This document shows, in pieces, positions 12,773 to 23,843 of a stretch of 64,000 bases of DNA. The DNA is from Diphasiastrum complanatum (taxonomy: Eukaryota; Streptophyta; Lycopodiopsida; Lycopodiales; Lycopodiaceae), in assembly GCA_029204225.1 (NCBI GenBank), contig CM055109.1:818673-882672 (forward strand). The letters run 5' to 3'. The notes beneath the pieces are model-generated. The model was given only the letters and a program-made list of their open reading frames with translations, made no database searches and was not told the DNA's origin. The number at the start of each line of letters is the position of its first letter. The first letter of the stretch is position 1. The position numbers and the translations under genes are program-made.

Positions 12773-15110
12773 TTTAATTAAATTGAACCTACATTGGTTA
12801 CAACTTGGGCAGACCTAGAATCTCAATTTCTTCATTAGTTTAGATAAATTGGTTACTTGACTCAAATTTTATCCAAACTTAATTCCATTAAAAAAAAAGG
12901 ATAAAGAATCATCAAGAAATTACACAAGAAGGGTGCAAAATATGTTTGGCCAACCTTTTAGGTCCATATCATCTTGCCTTGAAGATTGAATGGTTTTGGA
13001 AGATTGATCGATATTGCTTACTTTGAAGGAGGTCATATCAACAATAGGAATTATGAAACTTCTCGAATTTCAAGAAGAAGGCAGTCATCTAAAACATTCT
13101 TTTTCTTAAAAGAAAAAAGACATCTAATTTCTAGATGAACCTAACAATGATCCGAAAAATGAATCCAGATCTGATTTGGACTCGTCATCTAAATTAAAAG
13201 ATGAAACAACATAAGAATAAATCTTATCAAGACATTGAAAAGCTGAAATCTATAAACAAGATGATATTAAAGAAAAACTGAAAACTATACTTGGAAGGTC
13301 TAATGTATAACTACAAAGTGCAAACAAGAACAACGCCATCATCCAAAGTGAAAAATTAAAACACATATATCTTTTGTTGAGGAATGTGATGAAGATATAT
13401 TTGAGAATGAGGTATTGTACTCAATGGAAGTTGAACTACTTGAACACATCTATGAAGTACAAATGGGAAATCCGAAGACAATTAATCAACAATGCAACAA
13501 TAATATAGTTTAGAAAAACACAACCCAAAAGTTTGTCCATGTGCAAACAATCCGACCAAATTAATAAAGATATCTCTTATCTAAAGAACAAGTAGCAGGT
13601 ATTTGCTATAATTGTGGAGCACTTGATCATTATCGAGGAAGTAGGTTGGATACTAACCTTTGTGTGGAAACTGCAAAGGCGAAGGACATGCTACAAGTGA
13701 ATGTCCTAAGTAGGAAAATAAGAAAATATTCGTTAAGCACTCTTAGCTAGATCCAAAGGAAATTCCTCGGAATAATGATGAGGTTGTTTAGAGAATCAAG
13801 GTTTGTTGTACAGAAGATTTCAATTGGCCAAATGATCTCGATTTTCAACTAATAATCAAGATGTCACCAACACAATCGGGGGGTTTAAGCTATGGCAAGA
13901 TTTTTCCTTTAATGTAACTAACATTTTTGACAAATTTCTTTATTGATGCTGATAATCATAATATTTTATCGCCCTTCAAATATGTTCAAAATGGGCATGG
14001 GTTGGTTAGGACCTTATTTCCTCTATATAAGGTTAGTACTCTCATTGCTTGCCAAGAACCTATTATCCTTTGAAAAAAGCCTACTTTGAATGACATAACG
14101 AAGGATAATTTTGCATGTTTGCAAAATCTACATACTTGAATCTCTCACAGGTTACAAGCCTATCAAACCTTAACCTTTAACTTTTTGTTTTCATTTGATA
14201 TAGGATAATTTGTTTTTTGCCTTGGATTTTTATTGAAAACTTAAAATATAAGTTAGATTGCATCTCTCCTAATCTCTAATCCTACGTAACCCTTAAGTGA
14301 CCAATGGTGTGTAAATATGAGAATGTGCCTAGGCTCTAATTCACATCACCTAATTAGTACTTAGTAGAAAACAAGCAATGGAAACCAATGGTTATGTCAT
14401 AGCTACTACTAACTAGTAAATATATCATAAAATATCATTTTTGTTAGATAATGAATCTGCTAGCCCTAAATGATGTCATAACCATAACCAACAAACATTC
14501 ATAATAACACTTTGGTGCTCAACTCTAGAGCATGTAAATTCTTAAAGATCACACAAATATTTTAACCAGATTAACATGAAGCAAGAATCAGCTTGCAAGG
14601 GTTAAAACAAATTGGCATCTTAACTCATAAGGTTGTGTAGTAGGCGTGTATTTTGATTCGAGCCTACTGAAACCAATATGCTTTTTACTAACAAATTTTT
14701 TATAAGCCTATTGAAAATAACCCTAAATAGATGATGGTGTTCAATTTTTTTTTAAAAAATCAACAAGCACCACCTTTTCTAGATAGGGTAGCATACTTTT
14801 CATATAATCTATCCATCAAAGCAAACAAACCACTTTTTGAACACTTTTCCTCTAATCTATCCGTTGAGGGCCAAGGAAAAAGGACTTTTCTTTTGCATCA
14901 TGTAATTTTTCTAACTAGCCTACTTTAACACAATGTGTGGCGTAATTAAGGTTTAGGTTCTCTTTCAAAGTTTAGATTTAATTTTGCAAACTTCATTGCA
15001 TTGAATTTCAGTTTGAAGAAGTTTGCCACCTTTAGCCTTCAATTAGGACCTCCATTGCAATCCATGTGAAACCAACTTGAGGCCTATCCCCACATGATAA
15101 AATAGCACAA
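12773..15110. other. Decayed sequence, mostly unassigned
   Basis: Apart from the zinc-knuckle remnant at 13380-13710, I see no coding frame, terminal repeat or RNA gene. The DNA is AT-rich, with many short A and T runs. Confidence 0.55.
13380..13710 (+). pseudogene. Gag-like remnant with two zinc knuckles
   Basis: A first knuckle near 13604 reads CYNCGALDHYRGS and lacks its last Cys. A second at 13663-13707, in a different frame, reads CGNCKGEGHATSEC with full CX2CX4HX4C spacing. Paired knuckles of this type occur in gag proteins of plant LTR elements. Upstream sequence is acidic (ECDEDIFENEVLYSMEVELLEH). There is no protease or RT nearby, so the element class is unknown. Confidence 0.5.
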
Positions 15111-15530
15111 TCTTCAAATGCCTAAGTGGTCCAGTGAACCATCCCAAGGGTCTTGTTTAAGATATGACAATGCTTGCACATGGCTTCAAATGCATGTCTG
15201 GTCCCAGGATCCATCCAAGGGTCCTAATTAAGTGAGAGAATGAGACTGCTTGCACAAGCTTCAAATGCCTGACTGGTCCTATAATCCATCCAAGGTTCCT
15301 CATGAAGTGAGAGAATGAGACTGCTTGCACAACCTCCAAATGCATGACTCGTTCGTTCGATGATCCATCCAAGGGTCCTGGTTAAGTGAAAGAATGAGAC
15401 TGCTTGCACAAGCTTCAAATGCCTCCCTAGCCTCCATGATCCATCCAAGGGTCCTGGTTAAGTGAGAGAATGAGATTGCTTACACAAGTTTCAAAATGCC
15501 AAACTCGTCCCGATTTAGTGAGAATATGAG
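15111..15530 (+). repeat. Tandem array, ~76 bp unit, about 5.5 copies
   Basis: Units begin at 15171, 15247, 15322, 15401 and 15477 (TGCTTGCACAAGCTTCAAATG...), with a partial unit before them. Each contains ATCCATCCAAGGGTCCTGG and GTGAGAGAATGAGA. Spacing is 76, 75, 79 and 76 bp. Differences between copies suggest an old minisatellite. Confidence 0.92.
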
Positions 15531-15795
15531 ATTGCCCTCGCATAGGCTGCATTTAAACCCTGTGCTAAATAGTATACTTACTTTATTGAAAGAAAGATGG
15601 GAAAATCCCATCGAGAAGTACACGATGAAAGATATTAAAATTGAATGCCCAAAGACACACGTAAATATATAACTGATCTCGATCTGCTTGAAAACTGAGA
15701 AAATTCAAGTTTAAACGACACCAACAAAATGGAAAACATCACTTTGTAACGTTTAATACATAGGAAGTTGAGAAGGATGTTTTGCCCTTGGATTT

Positions 15796-16213
15796 TTGCA
15801 CATAGATGGTGTTCAAACTTTGGGTGATGTGGTTATTGTTGATCCGTCTCGTCCTGTTCTTCTACAACGGACATCTACCACTCAAGGAGCGGCGGCCAAT
15901 CACGTGGCTCTTGACAAAGAACACGACTATTGGGATCGGTACCCTTCTGAGGCATTTATTCCTTTTGTTATTGAGACTTTTGGGTGTCTTCATCATAAAT
16001 TTGACAAGTTTCTCAATGGCGGCTCTATATGTCAAAAAGCATTCTGCACTTCCTTTGTTCATCATGGTGTCCTACTTTGAACAACGTGTATCTATTGCCT
16101 TACAACAACGTGCGTCAAAAAGCATTCTGCACTTCCTTTGTTCATCATGGTGTCCTACTTTCAACAACGTGTATCTATTGCCTTACAACAACGTGCTCAA
16201 GCTCAAATGTTAA
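15796..16213 (+). pseudogene. C-terminal fragment of a reverse-transcriptase-related ORF
   Basis: The first frame reads HIDGVQTLGDVVIVDPSRPVLL and YPSEAFIPFVIETFGCLH. After a frameshift near 16020 another frame reads LFIMVSYFQQRVSIALQQRAQAQ. From memory of family patterns, this order (D.VI.DP..., then VE.FGCLH, then QRVSIALQRAQA) is found at the C-terminus of LINE-like polyproteins, where the D.VIVDP segment may belong to a nuclease-like fold. That assignment is tentative. An 83 bp tandem duplication lies inside and breaks the frame. Confidence 0.45.
16031..16196 (+). repeat. 83 bp tandem duplication
   Basis: GTCAAAAAGCATTCTGCACT through CAACAACGTGC is repeated at 16031 and 16114 with essentially one difference. 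83 is not a multiple of three, so the duplication shifts the frame of the RT-related fragment. Confidence 0.95.
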
Positions 16214-16242
16214 TTCGTCGTGGTAATGCAGCTGGTGCCTGC

Positions 16243-16885
16243 CACGTGTTAGTCCTGCTTTGGATGGATGACTTGCCACCTAATGTGACCACTCACCGTG
16301 ATTGCAAGTTGCCACGTCAGCGCCAGGTTGTATGGTCATGTGGGCTCTTGGGTCCATGGGCCTTGTCCAGAATACACGTGACCAGTGACCCCACCGTGAC
16401 CAACGCTGGCTGGGACTCGGGAGGCTCCAGCAGTATCCCAGTGGCACGCAACAAATTTTGAAGCCTTTGAGATTTTGCCACGTGAACCGCTTAAAAGCTT
16501 CCAAGTGGCATTATGACATGTGGCTAGCATCCAAGGTTTAGGGCGTGGAAAAAGCTGTCGCACTCTGGGAGCCACACGGATTTAATGCACCACGATGACA
16601 CAAAGAGATAAGGAGGGAACGCTGGAATTTGTATCTCCTCACCGTTGGATGCTTCTTGAGACGTTGAGATTTTGCCACGTGTTTGTAGCTGGCCTTTGAA
16701 AAGCTTACATGTGGCAGTCATGCGTCGTGGCGAGCATCCAAGTGGAGAGGCAACGCATGATTCCTTATGCCCTTAAGAGAGATAAGGGCGCGCTATGACT
16801 GTGAGCCCGCTACAGTGAGCACCGTTGGATTTTGGGAGAGATATCCAGATGATGCCACGTTCTTGACGATAAATCTTAACACGTG
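16243..16885 (+). promoter_or_regulatory. Cluster of five G-boxes (CACGTG) upstream of the BRX-like gene
   Basis: CACGTG occurs at 16243, 16375, 16479, 16676 and 16880, mostly as GCCACGTG, with further TGCCACGT sites at about 16312 and 16853. Plant bHLH and bZIP factors bind this core in light and abscisic-acid responses. Two of the boxes lie in a diverged ~80 bp repeat (16463-16535 and 16660-16745: TTGAGATTTTGCCACGTG ... GCATCCAAG). The cluster sits 1.3-1.9 kb upstream of the proposed start codon, so a promoter role is likely but not proved. Confidence 0.55.
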
Positions 16886-16952
16886 GCAGATGATCCTGTG
16901 GCAGAGATCTCAGTGGAGGGCTGTGAAACTTTGCGTGCCATGAGCCCCATCG

Positions 16953-17031
16953 CGAGAGAGAGAGAGAGAGAGAGAAAAGCTATGGAGCTATGGGGAGAGA
17001 GAGAGAGAGAGAGAGAGAGAAGCTATGGAGC

Positions 17032-17080
<49 letters not shown>
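16953..17080 (+). repeat. Three (GA)n tracts with AGCTATGGAGCTATGG spacers
   Basis: GA runs at 16953-16974, 16995-17021 and 17036-17080 are separated by two copies of AGCTATGGAGCTATGG. GA/CT tracts are common in plant 5' leaders, so this may mark the transcribed leader of the BRX-like gene. Confidence 0.9.
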
Positions 17081-17084
<4 letters not shown>

Positions 17085-17180
17085 ATGGTGTGGAGCAATC
17101 TGTGATAATTCTGGTATCATCTGTTGCCAATTTTTGCGTGGCCAGGGCGATCCTCTGCACAATTCTATCTATTGCTTCGT

Positions 17181-17690
17181 GGTTTTGTTGCTCATCATTA
17201 TCATGATTTACTTGATTTTATCTTGCAGCATTGTACGTAATTATATCATCTTATATGGCTTGATCCTTGCGTCTGTAGCTTATGATCGTTTTCATTCTTT
17301 AATCTTTGCTTTGTTGCTTCTGATCAGGTTTTCTTTTTTATCACGCTCTTTGATCGTATCATTGATGTCTTGAAGCTTGCCTGTGCAGCTGATAATCCAG
17401 TTCATCTTTTAATCGTTGCTTTGTCGCTTATCAGGATTTCTTTTCATCAGCTGGCTGTGAAATCGTAAGCTGACGTATTGAAGCTTGCCTTTGCTGATAA
17501 TCCTGTTCATTGTCGTCGTTGATTTGTTGCTCGTCTGATTTGTTTCTATCACGCTGTGCAATTGTGACATTGGTGTAAGCTTGCGCTGATAATCCTTTTC
17601 ATGTTTGCGTCGTTATTTTGTTGCTCGTCAATATTTGCTCCTATCTCACTGCGTAATTGTATGAAGGACTTGAACCGTGTTCGTGGCTTG
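17181..17690 (+). repeat. Degenerate ~100 bp tandem repeats in the leader region
   Basis: Four to five diverged units share TTGTTGCTC, TATCACGCT.TG, GAAGCTTGCCT and GCTGATAATCC.GTTCAT in the same order (near 17181, 17312, 17419, 17523 and 17618). Units are T-rich and contain intron-like CAG ends, so they may form a 5' UTR intron. The segment to 18146 holds no other recognisable feature. Confidence 0.65.
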
Positions 17691-18146
17691 GTGGCAGTTT
17701 TCTGAAGATAATACATTACTAATCAATTCATTTGTATTGACGCATAACACATGCTTTGCGCTGTGGACAGGCATATTATGTGATTTGCGTGGAGTTTTTA
17801 GCTTTCTTGGATTGCGTGTGCTGAGGTTAAGCGGCAGATTGATGAAGTCAGTGTTTACTTTTGTCATCCACATTGAAGAGGTTCAAATTTCAGTGTTTGG
17901 CACTGTCAGGAACGATTTTGTTGATGGCGTTTTCTGTGATACGTTTAAATATTGACAGACCATGTACTGCCGGCATAATTGATATAAGCTTCGCAAGGGC
18001 GTGAGCTATTATTTTGAGAACATACTGACCTGCTACTTGACTTTCAATGGAGTGGTTCGTGAGATAATTTGTCTATAATTTCATTTTGGAGCAATTCTGG
18101 CATTGTTTTGGTCAGGAGGATTCTTTTTGCTTTTCGCTAATCTGCG

Positions 18147-18275
18147 ATGCCCGTCTCAGCAATGCTTCCTTCCTGCATTAGTGCTGGCTCAAAGCACGTG
18201 GATGATGAGGCCTCTGATGGCGGTACTCCAAAATCCGGGACGGGAAAGGACAGATTGAAATCTCTGACGCGTCAG
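18147..18275 (+). CDS. BRX-like protein, proposed coding exon 1 (N-terminal motif)
   Basis: 43 codons run from ATG 18147 to CAG 18275, followed by a GT donor (CAG|GTTCTC). The protein contains MLPSCISAGSK, then an acidic stretch and DRLKSLTRQ. BRX-family proteins begin with a short Met-Leu/Phe-x-Cys-Ile motif, a variable acidic stretch and a conserved K-SLT-Q motif, and as I recall exon 1 ends at that Gln. The second ATG (18162) gives a start more like the family. BRX proteins are plant plasma-membrane and nuclear regulators of growth and auxin/brassinosteroid signalling. The next recognised exon is 27.6 kb away; both sides are phase 0. The link to the downstream exons is inferred from family order, strand and phase. 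If wrong, this is a chance frame of 54 codons. Confidence 0.6.
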
Positions 18276-18399
18276 GTTCTCCTCTCTCTGAAAGACAACT
18301 ATTTAAAATGATGCTTGTGAAATGTGTAGCTTCCCCTTTGCTGTAAGCTTAGCCAATCTTAATTGTCAATACAAGTATTATTGTAAAGCATTTTCTCAA

Positions 18400-18830
18400 C
18401 AATCTACTATTCAGCTTACAAGAGGATTAAATTCTGTAAACTTTAGATTTTGTAAGAAACGGCGCATGCCACTTTTCTGTGACTGCATCCCAGAGACCAA
18501 GGCTCAAGCTGCCTGTTTAGAGAATGAATTTCTGCAAACTAGCTTTCGATTCCTTAAGAGATTACATGCCAATATTTTCCGCGAGGCTGCGATTAAGCTG
18601 CGCCCTGTTCAGAGGATTAAACTCTGCAAATTAGCTTTCAATTTCTTAAAAGATCACAGAGGCAGTGGACAAGCTGTCTAGAGAATTGAATTCTTCAAAT
18701 TAACTTTAGATTCCCTAAGAAAGCACATGTGAGTTTCTGCAATGCAGCGATCAAGCTGCTGTCTAGAGGGTTAAATTCCGCAAACTAGCTTTAAATTCCT
18801 TGAAAGTTTCAAGTTTCTGTAACTGGTACA
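18400..18830 (+). repeat. Degenerate 70-100 bp repeats at the start of the intron
   Basis: Five diverged copies share AGAGGATTAAATTCTGCAAA.TAGCTTT.GATT.CTTAAGA (about 18422, 18512, 18611, 18680 and 18765), often followed by a CAAGCTG segment. A sixth, detached copy is at 19577-19640. Exon-like frames here are produced by the repeats. Confidence 0.75.
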
Positions 18831-18939
18831 GTGTGCTCGTAACTTTAGGTTAATCATCAATGGTTTTTGAATTACCCAACATTTTATGTAAGCTCTTAAG
18901 ATATTTGTAAACTATATTATGTAAACCTTACCATGTAAG

Positions 18940-19400
18940 ATGTCTGGGGGTTTGCTGGGAGGGCCCTTGCCCGAGGGCGGGAGCCCGAGGGCAGGCCCCG
19001 ACCAGCAAGGAAGGCCCAAGGTCTTCGGGCCTTCCCTTACGTAATGCCATAGTGCGAAGTTTTTTTTTTTTTTTTCTTCATTTTTTGGCTGTACGATACG
19101 GGCGTACGGCCGTACGCGTGGACCAGTTTATTTTTTTTATTTTTTTTTCGGTTTTTTGCCGTTTTTTTTTTTTACAAATTTTTTTTCCGTTTGTGATGGA
19201 ATGTGGATGTGGACAGCCAATGACGGGCTGCCACATAGCACATGCACATTCCACTGGAGAGAGGAGAGAGAACGTGCATTACATCGGAGAGAGAACGTGC
19301 ATTCCACCGGAGAGAGGAGAGAGAATGACAGATTCCTAGGAGAGAGAAAATTGGATGGACATTATGCTCCTGGAGGTGGTCCTAAATACAAAGGACACCT
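18940..19400 (+). other. GC-rich block, T-rich block and GAGAGAG repeats; no gene
   Basis: 18940-19040 is GC-rich and palindromic (GAAGGCCCAAGGTCTTCGGGCCTTCC can fold). 19060-19190 is a run of T tracts broken by a perfect 16 bp palindrome at 19102-19117 (GCGTACGGCCGTACGC). 19247-19335 has three copies of a ~30 bp unit, ACGTGCATTCCACCGGAGAGAG. No coding frame is supported. The rest to 19860 is unassigned. Confidence 0.7.
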
Positions 19401-19864
19401 GAGCACAAGGCATTACGTTCCTACAACTCCCTTACAAACAAGATTTTTAGAGGTAAAAACCAATTCAACATTTTTAGGTGGCAATGTATAAATGTTTGAA
19501 AACGTCCCCACTCCGAAGCCGCAACCACGTGCATTTGCAGGTTTGCCACATTTTTGCTAGTAATTATGGTTGCCTGTTTGGAGGATTGAAGTCCCACAAA
19601 TTAGCTTTCAATCTCTCAAGATACTACATCCAAGGTTCCTGTTCCACAAAATCTGTCCCTCAACGCTGTCTTAGTCTTAAATTTCTTGAACAGTGCCAGT
19701 AATATATTCAGGCGCAAATGATTAGTTGTGATAAAAGATGGGCCCCTTATTGCTAGCATATTATGAATGTTTACATCCAAGACATAAATAGCATATTATA
19801 GATATTATCATCCACAAAGAAATTCTTACAGTCCTTTAAAAGAAGAAAAACGTGGTGCATTTAT

Positions 19865-20017
19865 TCATAGGAAAAAGTAGATGCAACGCCGAAAGAGCCT
19901 CAGAGAGCATGCTGGAAAGGGTTTGCTTGTGCACGCGTTCCAAGAGGGTCTCTTGCAGGTGACCTGAGCTGAAAGTGAGGAGTTGCTCAAAAGGAGGAAG
20001 ACAAGCTTGGGCAGAGA
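19865..20017 (-). pseudogene. RT-related minus-strand ORF, downstream part (split by copia C)
   Basis: Reading minus from 20017, the frame gives PPFEQLLTFSSGHLQE and continues to a stop near 19870. It is in frame with the segment at 30759-31240 if copia C and one AGAGA duplication are removed, so both are halves of one ORF that served as the insertion target. The family is the same broad LINE-like RT group as the upstream half. Confidence 0.55.
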
Positions 20018-21088
20018 TGTCGTAAAACCGTGAGCGGCAGCGGAAGCTCGAGGATTTGAGCGTGGCGTGTAGGAACGAAAATGCAACAGTTAGCAGCAGA
20101 AATATTCAAGTAGAAAAATTCATACAGATTGCGCAAATGAACAATGCAGTGAGACAAAAATTGCACTCTGATTAATATCAACAGTGAGTACAATGGCTTG
20201 AAATAATAACTTCAGCTTGTTGAGCGTGATAACGCTGGTTACAAAAGAACTCTGATTGAAAGAGTAAATTCAATTAACACACTTACATAGCCTGATTCAG
20301 CTAGTATATATATTTACAAGTGTCGAGAGAAAATATCTTATGCCTTAATTGCCATTTACTCCAGTTTTGCATACGTACAAAGTTGGTAACCGTTCTTGGG
20401 ATATTTGTTTCTCCAGCTGTTTTAGGGTTGATGATAAGTTGGCGACGTCGGTCTGCCAATGTAGCAAAAACGTGAAAAACTCGAAGGTGCCCTTTAGACT
20501 GAAGGTATGCAAATCCTGAAGATGCGCTTAGACTTAAGGTATGTAAATCTTGAAGGCGCCCTTAGATTTAAGACAACGAAGAAGGCAAAAAAGACAAAAA
20601 AGCCGAAAAGTGCCTTGGACTCAAGGCAACGAAGAAGGCGAAGGTGCCTTAGACTAAAGGCAACGAAGAAGGCGAAGGTGCCTTAGACTAAAGACAGCGA
20701 AAAAAATCAAAAAATCCGAAGGTGCCTTTAAAATGGTTTCTAAGGCATTCTGGCCACTTTGTCGCATTTTTTGCGAAGGGGTGAAAAAAGGCAAAAAAGA
20801 CGAAGGTGCTTTAAGAATGGTTTCTAAGGCATTCTGGCCACTTTGTCGCATTTTTTGCGAAGGGGCGAAAAAGATGAAAAAGGCGAAGGTGCCTTAAGAA
20901 TGGTTTGGCCACTTGGCCACTGTGTCGCTTTTCTCGCTAAGGTGCGAAAAAGGCTAAGGTGCCTAAAAATGGTTAAGGCAAAAAAAATCTTAAATGAAAA
21001 AATGTGAAGGTCCGAAAACATGTAGTCGGCCTTCAGTTTTCAGGATGCTCATTACTTGAACGATTTGTTTAAGACATAAGAATGATAC
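20018..21088 (-). mobile_element. 3' LTR of copia C
   Basis: It matches 29693-30753 throughout, including GAGCGTGGCGTGTAGGAACG and a purine-rich region with many GCGAA/GAAGGTGCC repeats. It contains an extra internal duplication near 20740-20830 (TGGTTTCTAAGGCATTCTGG twice). Confidence 0.88.
20460..21000. repeat. GAAGGTGCCTT-type internal repeats of the copia C LTR
   Basis: Short units of GAAGGTGCC(C)TTAGACT.AAGG, followed by TGGTTTCTAAGGCATTCTGGCCACTTTGTCGCATTTT, recur many times. The same array recurs in the other LTR at 30150-30640. Related TGTCGCATTTTTCGCA motifs occur in LTRs B and E. Confidence 0.8.
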
Positions 21089-21140
21089 TTGATTTCTATA
21101 TGTTTGCTTCGAGAGTGAAATCTCGGATTGAGAGATAGCG

Positions 21141-23843
21141 CTATTGTGCTTTGATTGTCACGATAGATTGTTTAGGAAGTGGTTGTGCAAGGTTCAGGTC
21201 TGCAAGCAGTTGCCTTAGCCAGATCGTCTCTTTGGTTGCACTGGTGGCAGCTATGTATTCGGATTCCGTTGATGATAATACAACCGAGGTCTGCTTCCGG
21301 CTGTTCCATGAGATTGGGCCTTGGTTGTATAGAAATACAAATCCAAAAGTTGATTTTCTGGTGTCGACATCTCCTGCCCAATCTGCATGTGTGTAGGCTT
21401 CAAGGATATTGGCAGTGTGGCTGCCTCCGTAGCAAATGTTGAGAGTTTTGTTAGTGTCTTCCAATGAGTTACTTCTGGATTTGACAGGAACTGGCTGAGT
21501 GCATTGATCGAATATGCAAGGTCTGGTGGCGTGCAGATCATTGCCTACATCAGTGAGCCGATGATGGATTGAAACAGGTAGCGCTTCATCTCTTCATTCT
21601 TTGCCTCAGTTTGATGAGACTGTTCCTTTGATAACTTTAGTCCAGGGTCGAGCGGAAAGTGACTTGGTTTGCAGTTGGCCATTCCATACTTTTTTAGCAC
21701 GTTGTTGAGATATTGTTGTTGACTGATGAAGATCAGTCTGCTGGGTCGATCTCGTTGGATTTGGATTCCGAGACAATAGTGGGTTGGACCCATGTCAGTC
21801 ATCTTGTATTCCTGGGCCAGCATGCATTTTGTATCCTTCATAAGATTCAGATTGTTACTGAATAAGAGTGTATCATCTACGTAGAGAGTGATGATGATGA
21901 AGTAATCTGATACAGACTTGAAGTAGACATTCGAGTCTGTCGAGTTTGGAATAAAACCATTCTCTATCAGAAATGTGTTGATCTTCTGGAACCAGACTCT
22001 GGGTGACTGTTTCAGCCCGTAGAGTGCCTTGTGGATTTTGCATACAAGGTGTTGTTGCTTGCCGTTGAGTTTGTATTCCTCTGGCTGCGTCATATAGATC
22101 TCCTCTTCGATGATTCCATTGAGGAAAGCGGTTTGGACATCCATCTGGTGGACTTCAAGATCTGCTTCAGCTGCAAAGGAGAGGAGTAGGCGGAACGAAG
22201 CATGTTTGACGATTGGGCTGAAGGTTTCTAAATAATTCAGATCTGGAATCTGGGAAAAGCCTTTGGCGACTAGCTTGGCCTTGTAACGATTTAGTCTTCC
22301 TTCAGCATCTTACTTTGTCTTGAATATCCATTGATTTCCGGTCCTTTGGCAGCTCAGTGAGTGTCCATGTTTGATTCTCCATCAGAGAATCGAATTTGGT
22401 GTCTATTGCTGCTTTCCACTGGTCAGCATTAGTAGTAGACATTGCCTCAGAAATGTTGGTTCCTGCACAAAGTAGCAGGCCGGATCATTCATAAATCTGG
22501 TTGGAGGCTGTCTGAACCTTTTCGACCTTCTAGGTTGAACTTTGGTCCTCTGATGTGGGTTGATTCATTGAGGTTCTGACTCATTGTTTGAGTCATCATC
22601 GTTATTTAACAGTTGAATCCTTGGATCGGATTTGTCTGGTTGTTCGATCCTTGGGTCGAAATTATCAGCAACTTTCCCTTTGTGGTCGATGAACTGTTCT
22701 TCCACAAAATTGTCATCTCTACTGGTGAATGCCTTCTCGGTATCCAAGTTGTAGAGCTTGTATGCCTTGCGATTTGGAGAATAGTCGATGAAGATCGTCT
22801 TCCTGTTCTTATCATCCAGCTTTCTTCTTAGATCTTCCGGGATTTGAGCGAAAGCGATGCATCCAAACACTCGAATATGTTTGAGTGATGGTTTTGATCT
22901 TGTCCACACCTCATAAGGTGTCTTGTCATTCAGGGCTTTGGTGATGGATTGATTTTGCAAATAGGCAGGTGTAGTAACAGCTTCTGCCCAGAATTTCTTT
23001 GGAAGAGAGGCATGGGTCATTATGCTCTTGGCACTTTCGATGAGTGTCCGATTCTTCCGTTCAACTACACCATTGGACTAAGGTGAGTAGCTGGTTGTAT
23101 ATTGTTGATGTATCTTGTTGGCCTTGCAAAACTCCTTGAATTATGTGGAGATGTACTCTCCCCCTCCATCTGTGCGTAGAGCCTTGATCTTCCTTTGAGT
23201 CTAGTTTTTTGTAGACGTCTTGAACTGCATGAAGAACTTGAATGCTTCGGATTTGTTCTTCAGATAGGAGGTTGCAGTCCTTCGAGAGAAGTCATCGATG
23301 AAGGTTAGGAAATAGAGAGCTCCCCCTGTGGAAGCAGTCTGCATCGGGCCACAAATGTTGCTATGTACAAGGTCAAGCAAGCCCTTGGATGTATGAACTG
23401 AGTCTGAACTGAAGGGACTCCTAGCATGCTTGCTGATAATACAGCTTTCGCATAGAGAAGTTGGCTTGCTGACTGAAGGCAGATATTGTACTAGACTCTG
23501 AGCTGACATTTGCTGAATACTATTGAAGTTAAGATGGTCAAGTCTGAAATGCCACAACATATCAGTTGATTCAGAAGTGGCTGTGTGAAGAGCTCGACTG
23601 TTAGAAGAATAGCAATGGCTGAGTTTGTATAGATAGCCGCTTCTTCTTCTGTAGGCTAGAACCTTTTGGGATTTGTCAAGAATTGTGCAGTCTTTTGTAT
23701 CGAATTCGACCCTCCGACCTGAATCGATGATTCTACTAATTGTGAGCAGATTCTTGGTCAGATTTGGAATGTGGAGAACGTTGGACAACAACTTGACCTC
23801 ACCTCTTTTGAATTTAACTCTGACTGTTCCTTCACCTTAGATT
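21141..23843 (-). pseudogene. Copia C pol: GAG-pre-integrase, integrase, reverse transcriptase, RNase H
   Basis: Reading minus: 23791-23201 gives LLTISRIIDSGRRVEF and the GAG-pre-integrase and integrase zinc region, with LLDLVHSNICGPMQTAS and YFLTFIDDFSRRTATSYL. 23020-22565 holds the integrase C-terminal part (PSLKHIRVFGCIAFAQIPEDL). 22144-21545 is RT, with QMDVQTAFLNG just before it and the catalytic LYVDDTLLFSN near 21880. 21541-21141 is RNase H (ASWAGD/ADWAGDVDTRKSTFGF, STESEYIAA). The polyprotein would copy and integrate the element. Stops and frameshifts (near 23170, 22310 and 21545) make it inactive. Protease is missing where copia A is inserted. Confidence 0.85.

Noticed and set aside
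13600-13710. Zinc knuckles as part of an integrated pararetrovirus
   Set aside because: No movement, coat, protease or RT signature nearby; paired knuckles are equally common in LTR-element gag.
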